In this document: piece by piece, positions 7,310-12,564 of the stretch | Position numbering within the stretch: position 1 is the first letter of the stretch | How the letters are laid out: the number at the start of each line of letters is the position of its first letter | Assembly: GCA_045533115.1 (NCBI GenBank) | Contig: JAZSHF010000047.1 | Coordinates: forward strand, 1-12,564 | Length of the DNA: 12,564 nucleotides | From: Colimorpha_A sp045533115 | GTDB lineage: Bacteria > Bacillota > Clostridia > Oscillospirales > CAG-272 | Direction of reading: 5' to 3' | Made by a program: the position numbers and the translations under genes | The notes under the pieces: generated by a model | Database searches by the model: none | What the model saw: only the letters and a program-made list of their open reading frames with translations | Told to the model about the DNA's origin: nothing

Positions 7310-8890
7310 TTATGAACCGTACTCCTCGAGGACAAGTCCTTCGTTGTGGTCAAGCGTATAACGGATATTCCACTCGGAATTGAAGAGAAGATAATTCTTG
7401 CCTCTCACGTCCTGTACCCATTTTACCTCGTATAGATAAAGCTTACTCGGATCAATGGAATCGGGCAGACGCTTTATAAGGGTATATCCCTGAGAGTACT
7501 GACGGTATTCAACGCCGTATTCATTCTTCATTCTCGATTCGAGAACGTCAAACTGAAGCTGACCGACAACACCGACGTAAACACGCTCAAATCCCGAATT
7601 CGGCTCAAAGAAGATTCTTATAGCGCCCTCTTGCGCTATCTGATTTACCCCTTTTGAGAACTGCTTGCGCTTCATACTGTCTATCTGCTCGATAACGGCA
7701 AAGCATTCGGGCGCAAACGTAGGGATTCCCTCAAAGGTAATTCCCATAGACTTTTCGCAAATCGTATCGCCTATTGAGAAGATACCGGGGTCAAATACGC
7801 CGATTATATCTCCGGCATACGCCTCGTCGACGATCGAGCGCTCCTGTGCCATCATCTGCTGCGGCTGTGAAAGCTTTATCATTTTTCCTTCCTGAACGTG
7901 GAAGTACTCACTGTTTCGTTCAAATTTACCCGAAACGATACGCATAAACGCGATACGGTCGCGGTGCGCTTTATTCATATTTGCCTGTATCTTGAATACA
8001 AACGCCGAAAATCTTTCGTCGCAGGGATCGACGGTGCTTTCGCCTGCCATACGCGGAAGAGGCGTAGTTGTCAGCTTAAGGAAGTTTTCAAGAAAGGCTT
8101 CTACGCCGAAATTGTTAAGCGCCGAGCCGAAGAAGACCGGACTGAGCTTTCCCACGCGTACTTTGTCAAGATCAAAATCAAAGCATGCGCCGTCAAGCAG
8201 CTCTATCTGCTCGGTCAGAGTGGCTCTGTCGTATTCGCCGATGAGCGAATCAAGCTTTTCGGTATCGGTAATATCACATTCGATAGCAGCAAGCCTATCG
8301 CGTCCGCGATGAGCGTCGGCGTAGGAAAGGACCTGCTTATTGACTCGGTCGTATACTCCCTTGAATCCAACACCGCAGCCGATAGGCCAGTTCATAGGAT
8401 AAGTTCCGATACCAAACTCGCTTTCAAGCTCGTCGATAAGATCGAAGGGGTCGCGAGCCTCGTGGTCGAGCTTGTTAATAAAGGTAAATATCGGAATATT
8501 TCTCATAGCGCAGACCTTAAAGAGCTTTCTCGTCTGCGGCTCGATACCCTTCGCCGCGTCAATTACCATAACGGCACTGTCAGCAGCCATAAGTGTGCGG
8601 TAGGTATCCTCAGAAAAGTCTTGATGTCCCGGGGTGTCAAGAATGTTGATATAGTATCCTTCATACTCAAACTGCATTACCGATGAAGTGATCGAGATAC
8701 CTCTCTTTTTCTCCATCTCCATCCAGTCGGATACTGCGTGTCTGTCCGATGCTTTTCCCTTGACCGAACCTGCGGTCTGTATTGCACCTCCGTAAAGAAG
8801 AAGCTTTTCTGTCAGCGTCGTTTTACCTGCGTCGGGATGCGAGATTATCGCAAAGGTACGGCGGCGCGTAATTTCATCCTTAATAGGCAT
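7310..8890 (-). CDS. prfC: Peptide chain release factor 3 (RF3)
   Basis: RF3 is a translational GTPase that removes RF1 and RF2 from the ribosome after peptide release. The 526-residue product has full family length (E. coli about 529). GTPase motifs are in place: G1 SHPDAGKTT (17-25), the switch segment RGISIT (63-68), G3 DTPGHQD (85-91), G4 NKLD (139-142) and FGSAL in the G5 region. The RF3-typical DWM.ME..RGIS and SGKF.RN segments are also present, separating it from EF-G and TypA. GAGAGG (8899-8904) sits 8 bp before the ATG. A promoter at 8927-8955 makes it the first gene of the leftward operon prfC, MATE, Nudix, radical SAM. Its 3' end is only 40 bp from the MATE start. Confidence 0.97.
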   Translation of the reverse strand: MPIKDEITRRRTFAIISHPDAGKTTLTEKLLLYGGAIQTAGSVKGKASDRHAVSDWMEMEKKRGISITSSVMQFEYEGYYINILDTPGHQDFSEDTYRTLMAADSAVMVIDAAKGIEPQTRKLFKVCAMRNIPIFTFINKLDHEARDPFDLIDELESEFGIGTYPMNWPIGCGVGFKGVYDRVNKQVLSYADAHRGRDRLAAIECDITDTEKLDSLIGEYDRATLTEQIELLDGACFDFDLDKVRVGKLSPVFFGSALNNFGVEAFLENFLKLTTTPLPRMAGESTVDPCDERFSAFVFKIQANMNKAHRDRIAFMRIVSGKFERNSEYFHVQEGKMIKLSQPQQMMAQERSIVDEAYAGDIIGVFDPGIFSIGDTICEKSMGITFEGIPTFAPECFAVIEQIDSMKRKQFSKGVNQIAQEGAIRIFFEPNSGFERVYVGVVGQLQFDVLESRMKNEYGVEYRQYSQGYTLIKRLPDSIDPSKLYLYEVKWVQDVRGKNYLLFNSEWNIRYTLDHNEGLVLEEYGS

Positions 8891-8926
8891 TATTTTATCC
8901 TCTCAACATTTTTTACATACGGAGGT

Positions 8927-8955
8927 ATTGTATCATATTATTACAACTCTTGCAA
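8927..8955 (-). promoter_or_regulatory. Promoter of the prfC operon
   Basis: On the minus strand TTGCAA (8955-8950) and TACAAT (8932-8927) are separated by 17 bp. A TTGACT just upstream is badly spaced for this -10 box. The leader before the prfC ATG is only about 30 nt, so no large attenuator fits between them. Confidence 0.65.
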
Positions 8956-8964
8956 GTCAATTAT

Positions 8965-9000
8965 CGAAATTATATACGAAATAATGTACGAAATAACCTT
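8965..9000. repeat. Three 12-bp direct repeats upstream of prfC promoter
   Basis: CGAAAT recurs at 8965, 8977 and 8989 with an exact 12-bp period, in the context CGAAATNA. TACGAAATAA is repeated exactly at 8975-8984 and 8987-8996. On the minus strand the array (ATTTCG x3) lies just upstream of the prfC -35 box, where activator sites or UP elements are found. A role in regulation is inference. Confidence 0.45.
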
Positions 9001-9079
9001 CGCCGAAGCGTAGGTTGTTATGATTGGGTAAATAATTTTATGAAAGACAATACGAGAGACACGTTATAGAGATATAGAA

Positions 9080-9111
9080 AACCGCCGAACCAATAATTTT
9101 GTTCAGCGGTT
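9080..9111 (-). terminator. Terminator after pepD
   Basis: On the minus strand an 11-bp stem (9111-9101 with 9090-9080, one G-U pair) closes a 10-nt loop and is followed by a short T-run. It begins 6 bp after the pepD stop codon. The T-run is short, so its efficiency is uncertain. Confidence 0.65.
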
Positions 9112-9117
9112 ATTAAG

Positions 9118-10581
9118 TCATTTCATTTTCTCAAGCATCAACGTGACAAGCGTCCATAAGCGCTCAAACGACGACAGCTCAAGGGCTTCACCGGGGGCGT
9201 GGATATTCTTGAGGATAGGACCGATCGAGATGGCGTCAAGGCCCTTGACAGCCGAGCAAATTATACCGCATTCAAGACCTGCGTGAATAGCCGCTATCCT
9301 CGGGCACACATTCTCGCCGAACACCGCGGGAGCTGTCTTGATATAAAGCTCGGCAAGGGCGGAACTGTCCTTCATAGGCCAACCCGAATAGCGTCCGTTT
9401 ATATCAAGCTCAAGCCCGAGCGCTTTTGCAAGCTGCTTTGATGTGATCTCAAGCACGTCCATTTTGCTTTCAGATGAGGAACGGCCGTGGTAATCAAGAA
9501 ATATTCCTTTTTCTCCGAGGTCGCGAACTACGCCGAGATTATTTGAGGTTTCGACCATCTCGGGTATATTCTTCATTCTCGCGATGACGCCCTCGGGCAT
9601 AAGTGAAACCAAGGTCAGGTATTTTACGGTGTCGGCAAAGGTAAGCATTGAATTATATTCACCTTTTGCCTTACCCACTTTTACACGGAATCCTTTATCG
9701 TCCTTTGGGAGCCATTCTTTGACGGTCTTGGAATAATTCTTAAGGAACTCGGTAGCCTCAGTCGGCTCGTCGGTGAAGATCACAGCCTTGCTTTCTCTCG
9801 GAATTGCATTTCCGCGGCTTCCGCCGCTTATCGTTACAATAGTAAAGGGATGCACCTCGTATAGAGCAGAAAGCATTTTGCCGAGAAGTACGTTCGCATT
9901 TCCTCTTTGCAGATGTATCTCGGCTCCCGAATGACCGCCCATTAGTCCCGATATTTCTACAGAAACGGGGCGAGCAAAGCTCGGAAGCGGAACGCGCTCA
10001 CATTTGAGTGTAAAATCAAGGGCAATACCGCCCGCACAGCTGACAGTTGCAACGCCCTCTTCCTCTGAATCAAGGTTAATGAGCGACTTTGCTGTAACGA
10101 CCGAATAATCAAATCCGGTCGCTCCGTACAGACCCGTTTCCTCGCCCGTCGTGAACAGACATTCGAGCGTCGGATGCTTAAGAGTATCATCATCGAGGGC
10201 TGCAAGCATTATTGCGACTGCAACGCCGTCATCACCGCCGAGAGTGGTTCCGCGCGCCTTAAGCCATCCGTTCTCGATATACAGATCAAGTCCTTCGGTT
10301 TCGAAATCGTGACCGGTGCCCTCGTTCTGCTCACAAACCATGTCCGTATGGCCCTGAAGCATCACAGCGGGAGAGTTTTCGTAACCTACGGTTGCGTTTT
10401 TGCGAATGAAAACATTGTCAAGTGCGTCTCGTACGCAATACAGACCTCGCTCTATAGCAAAGTGTTCAATGTAGTCTGCTATTCCCTTTTCGTTGCCCGA
10501 ACCGTGAGGGATAGAGCAAATTTCCTCGAAAATGTTAAAGAGTTTTTCGGGCTTGTATCCGTTAATAACCGTTCCCATCAT
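9118..10581 (-). CDS. pepD: Aminoacyl-histidine dipeptidase (M20 family)
   Basis: This cytosolic metallopeptidase cleaves Xaa-His and other dipeptides. The 487-residue product has the usual family length. Di-zinc site residues are visible: H78 and D80 in GHTDMV, D117 in GGDDGV, the catalytic pair E147-E148 in TGEETG, D171 in NLDSEEE, and the C-terminal H461 in HAPGE. HAGLECG (433-439) is another family block. The central part, about residues 190-390, corresponds to the inserted lid domain. The ATG at 10581 overlaps the upstream stop as ATGA, and GAGG lies just before it. A second ATG follows at once, so either could be used. It is co-transcribed with the zinc-ribbon gene at 10578-10913 and ends in the hairpin at 9080-9111. 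Confidence 0.95.
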   Translation of the reverse strand: MMGTVINGYKPEKLFNIFEEICSIPHGSGNEKGIADYIEHFAIERGLYCVRDALDNVFIRKNATVGYENSPAVMLQGHTDMVCEQNEGTGHDFETEGLDLYIENGWLKARGTTLGGDDGVAVAIMLAALDDDTLKHPTLECLFTTGEETGLYGATGFDYSVVTAKSLINLDSEEEGVATVSCAGGIALDFTLKCERVPLPSFARPVSVEISGLMGGHSGAEIHLQRGNANVLLGKMLSALYEVHPFTIVTISGGSRGNAIPRESKAVIFTDEPTEATEFLKNYSKTVKEWLPKDDKGFRVKVGKAKGEYNSMLTFADTVKYLTLVSLMPEGVIARMKNIPEMVETSNNLGVVRDLGEKGIFLDYHGRSSSESKMDVLEITSKQLAKALGLELDINGRYSGWPMKDSSALAELYIKTAPAVFGENVCPRIAAIHAGLECGIICSAVKGLDAISIGPILKNIHAPGEALELSSFERLWTLVTLMLEKMK

Positions 10582-10913
10582 TCATCCTCTACGATATCAA
10601 ATTCTGCCTCGTCAAGCTCAAGCTTCGGTATAAGCGCGGCTGCTTCATCGTAATCCCTTGCCATAACGAAGAAATTGAAGCTTTCGGTCATTTCTCCGAC
10701 ATAAAGGGTAATAGCGCCTCCGAGAGCACCCTTCTTTAGGAATTTTATACCCGCATCTTTCAGAATATCCTCAACGAGAAAGGAAGATACGTAATCGGTC
10801 GACGTTACCAAAACAAGATCGTCATCACTTGCCTCTTTAAGAAGCTTTTTGCTCTTACAGATCGGGCAAGCTCCGTTATTGGCAGTTGATTTACACTTCG
10901 TGCAGATTATCAT
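10578..10913 (-). CDS. Zinc-ribbon and DUF2007-like small protein
   Basis: The product is 111 residues. An N-terminal zinc ribbon (C4-TK-C7, C16-PI-C19) is followed by a compact alpha/beta domain (about 32-95). Its pattern of strand, then FLVEDILKDAGI, then a glycine loop, a second strand and a helix with AAALI resembles DUF2007/putative signal-transducing proteins. The C-terminus is strongly acidic. Function is unknown; a small metal-stabilised regulatory or binding role is inference. AAGGAG (10920-10925) lies 6 bp before the ATG, and a promoter sits at 10942-10970. Its stop overlaps pepD by ATGA, so the two are expressed together and may act together. Confidence 0.8.
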   Translation of the reverse strand: MIICTKCKSTANNGACPICKSKKLLKEASDDDLVLVTSTDYVSSFLVEDILKDAGIKFLKKGALGGAITLYVGEMTESFNFFVMARDYDEAAALIPKLELDEAEFDIVEDE

Positions 10914-10941
10914 CGTTATCTCCTTAAAATTATTCTTTTAT

Positions 10942-10970
10942 ATTATATCACGGACAGAGTATTTTTGCAA
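10942..10970 (-). promoter_or_regulatory. Promoter of the zinc-ribbon/pepD operon
   Basis: On the minus strand TTGCAA (10970-10965) and TATAAT (10947-10942) are separated by 17 bp. The -35 box is identical to that of the prfC promoter. It stands back to back with the carboxypeptidase promoter at 10985-11013, with 14 bp between the -35 boxes. Confidence 0.75.
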
Positions 10971-10984
10971 CACAAAAGTTAATA

Positions 10985-11013
10985 TTGACTGTTTCGACTA
11001 AGTTTGATATAAT
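10985..11013 (+). promoter_or_regulatory. Promoter of the D,D-carboxypeptidase gene
   Basis: TTGACT (10985-10990) and TATAAT (11008-11013) are separated by 17 bp. The leader to the ATG at 11044 is only about 25 nt. Confidence 0.8.
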
Positions 11014-11043
11014 TCTACCTATACTCTATTTGGGAGATATGAT

Positions 11044-12132
11044 ATGTACCGTTTAGCCGCCCTGATTCTGACAATTTGTATACTGCTTGCAGGCTGTTTA
11101 TCACCGTCGGAGCGCCCTGATAATACGAGTGTCACATCGTCGGAAACCACAATAAAAGATGCAACCGAACCTAATGCGACCGGCGGGAATACCACGACCG
11201 AATCAACCGCATCAGATACCGACACGACGGAGCATGTAACGACGGAGTCGGTTACGACCGATATTGAAACGACCGCGCCCAATGACTTCCCGCCCGAGAT
11301 CGCACAGTCAGGCATTTCGGACGCTATGCTCAGCTTATACGCTCAAAACGCTTTTGTTTACAATTCTACCGACGGCGTTCTGCTCGGCATGAAGGGCGAT
11401 GGAGTCAATATCGTCCCTGCGTCGATAACTAAGCTGTTAACCGCGCTGTACGCGCTTCACACGGTTCCCGATGACCTCGTTATAACGGCAACCTCGGACG
11501 CGCTGTCTCTCGTCGGTAAAAATTCATCTATCGCGTACATAAAAAAGGATTTCAGACTATCGGTTTCCCAGCTGATCCAAGGAATGATGATGCCGTCGGG
11601 AAATGATGCGGCATACGTGCTTGCGGTCGGTGTCGGACGGTATATTTCAAACGATCCGTCAATGTCTGCAAATGATGCCGTCGATCTTTTTATGAGCAAT
11701 CTGAACAGTTATGCGAAAAGCATCGGCTGTACAGGAACACACTATTCTGTTCCCGACGGTCTTGCAAGAGAAAACCATTATACGTCAACTCACGATTTGA
11801 TAATCGTTGGAAAGCTTGCGTCGGAGCATCCGTTAATATCTAAATATGCCAATACAGTTTCCGAAAAGGTATATTATAAGAGCGGGCAAAACATTACGTG
11901 GAACAACTCAAACTATCTTATTAACCCGAACAGTGAATATTATTCACCTTACGTAAACGGACTTAAAACAGGTTCACTTTCAGGGAATAATTGCATCTAC
12001 GTCAGTGCGGTCATAAATGAAAAGACCTATCTTATCGGTATTTTCGGATGCTCGAAGAAAAACGACAGATATGATGATGCTCATCTGCTGATAAACGCTA
12101 TACTTGAAAGCACAAAGGAAGCAGGCGATTAA
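11044..12132 (+). CDS. D-Ala-D-Ala carboxypeptidase lipoprotein (S11)
   Basis: This penicillin-binding enzyme trims the terminal D-alanine from peptidoglycan stem peptides outside the membrane. The 362-residue product starts with a lipoprotein signal ending LLAGC, with lipidated C18. A Thr/Ser/Glu/Asp-rich stalk of about 60 residues follows (20-80). The catalytic domain carries all three active-site motifs: S127-I-T-K130, S185-G-N187 and K308-T-G310. The C-terminal domain and amphipathic anchor of PBP5-type enzymes are missing; the N-terminal lipid evidently replaces the anchor. GGGAG (11032-11036) lies 7 bp before the ATG. It is a single-gene unit with its own promoter and a terminator that overlaps its stop. 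A sporulation-specific role (DacF/DacB-like) cannot be excluded. Confidence 0.93.
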   Translation: MYRLAALILTICILLAGCLSPSERPDNTSVTSSETTIKDATEPNATGGNTTTESTASDTDTTEHVTTESVTTDIETTAPNDFPPEIAQSGISDAMLSLYAQNAFVYNSTDGVLLGMKGDGVNIVPASITKLLTALYALHTVPDDLVITATSDALSLVGKNSSIAYIKKDFRLSVSQLIQGMMMPSGNDAAYVLAVGVGRYISNDPSMSANDAVDLFMSNLNSYAKSIGCTGTHYSVPDGLARENHYTSTHDLIIVGKLASEHPLISKYANTVSEKVYYKSGQNITWNNSNYLINPNSEYYSPYVNGLKTGSLSGNNCIYVSAVINEKTYLIGIFGCSKKNDRYDDAHLLINAILESTKEAGD

Positions 12133-12146
12133 CGCCTGCTTCCTTT
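12114..12146. terminator. Bidirectional terminator over two convergent stops
   Basis: A perfect 14-bp stem (12114-12127 with 12133-12146) closes a 5-nt loop. The carboxypeptidase TAA (12130-12132) lies in the loop, and two bases of the uridine phosphorylase stop (12145-12147) lie in the stem. Flanking A and T runs let it act on both strands. Confidence 0.88.
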
Positions 12147-12564
12147 ATTTATCCTGTTTGATGAGAAGTCTGATTGCTTCGACGGCAATTCTGATAGCCG
12201 CATCTGTATCTTCGTTCGGCTTTGACGAATAATTATCGTCGCTCTCCTGATTCCATACGGTATACATTACAGCGCCTGCACGGCATCCGCGTGCGGCGGA
12301 AACGGTGAAAAGTGTAGACGATTCCATTTCGCTGCCGAGCGTTCCGAGGCGTTTCCACGCTTCCCATTTGTTAAGAAGCTCGTAGCTAACAGGCATATTC
12401 TCGGGGGCGTGCTGACCGTAGAAAGCGTCTTTATTGTGTACAACTCCGACGTGATAGGGGTATCCCAGCATCTTTGCCGATTCAACGAGCGCCGTCGTCA
12501 CGGTGAAATCGGAAACAGCGGGAAATTCGATGGGTGCATATTCCAGAGAGGTGTGCTCATAGCG
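12145..12564 (-). CDS. udp: Uridine phosphorylase, C-terminal part
   Basis: The gene runs off the right edge; 139 C-terminal residues are visible, roughly half of the usual 250. The enzyme splits uridine with phosphate into uracil and ribose-1-phosphate in pyrimidine salvage. The visible start, R-x5-LEYAPIEFPAVSDF, closely follows the E. coli Udp segment RFDGASLHFAPLEFPAVADF. The ribose-binding EME appears at fragment residues 79-81 (SEMESSTLFT), followed by ARGCRAGAV. HVGVVHNKDAFYGQ also fits this subgroup. A purine nucleoside phosphorylase of the same superfamily is less likely given the EFPAV and DAFY segments. A GTG at 12501 lies within the conserved region and is not the true start, because homology continues upstream to the edge. 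Confidence 0.9.
   Translation of the reverse strand, partial: RYEHTSLEYAPIEFPAVSDFTVTTALVESAKMLGYPYHVGVVHNKDAFYGQHAPENMPVSYELLNKWEAWKRLGTLGSEMESSTLFTVSAARGCRAGAVMYTVWNQESDDNYSSKPNEDTDAAIRIAVEAIRLLIKQDK

Noticed and set aside
7270..7353. Longer N-terminus for the MATE protein
   Set aside because: It would overlap prfC and add a polar Ser/Lys-rich extension; the ATG at 7269 has AAGGAG 7 bp upstream.
7898..8686. Long plus-strand open frame opposite prfC
   Set aside because: It is antisense to a fully conserved RF3, has no ribosome binding site or recognisable domain, and reflects codon bias of the opposite strand.
9001..9079. Short plus-strand frame (MKDNTRDTL) in the pepD-prfC gap
   Set aside because: Nine codons, no ribosome binding site and no promoter; nothing supports expression.
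10174..10653. Plus-strand open frame opposite pepD and the zinc-ribbon gene
   Set aside because: It spans the junction of two well-supported minus-strand genes and ends in a low-complexity Ser-rich tail; it is a shadow frame.

Overview
The window looks like chromosomal DNA of a Gram-positive anaerobe of class Clostridia, probably an uncultured gut Oscillospiraceae-like lineage. The pointers are AGGAGG-type ribosome binding sites, consensus SigA promoters with 17-bp spacers, a TPP riboswitch in front of the ECF thiamine S-component ThiT, a BspA-type leucine-rich-repeat surface protein with a membrane anchor, and a serine-type D-Ala-D-Ala carboxypeptidase lipoprotein. This is inference from gene content; no rRNA, tRNA or other taxonomic marker is present.

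Layout. Positions 1-443 hold no intact gene. They contain a 141-bp MITE-like palindromic element (30-170), a cluster of short hairpins (183-305) and a possible decayed minus-strand reading frame (about 297-431). Rightward from a perfect promoter comes a 1005-residue LRR surface protein (532-3549). Next is a thiamine unit: promoter, TPP riboswitch, intrinsic terminator and thiT (3559-4486). A hairpin at 4491-4521 serves as a shared terminator for thiT and the convergent leftward operon. That operon, in transcription order, is prfC (RF3), a MATE transporter, a Nudix hydrolase and a radical SAM/SPASM protein (8890 down to 4521). Its last three genes overlap by 4 bp (GTGA, then ATGA), so they are probably translationally coupled. 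A second leftward operon (10913 down to 9118) encodes a zinc-ribbon/DUF2007-like protein overlapping an aminoacyl-histidine dipeptidase (pepD) by ATGA. From back-to-back promoters at 10942-11013, a D-Ala-D-Ala carboxypeptidase lipoprotein (11044-12132) is read rightward. It converges on the 3' part of a uridine phosphorylase gene (12145 to the window edge), with a terminator stem that covers both stop codons.

How the genes fit together. Most are housekeeping or salvage functions: thiamine uptake under TPP control, translation termination, nucleotide-sugar clean-up, peptide turnover, cell-wall trimming and pyrimidine salvage. No defence system, CRISPR array, prophage or biosynthetic cluster is visible, and I see no clear undescribed system. 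The points most worth a second look are the three-module architecture and acidic cytoplasmic tail of the LRR protein, the partnerless radical SAM/SPASM enzyme coupled to a Nudix enzyme, the zinc-ribbon/pepD coupling, and a three-copy 12-bp repeat just upstream of the prfC promoter.
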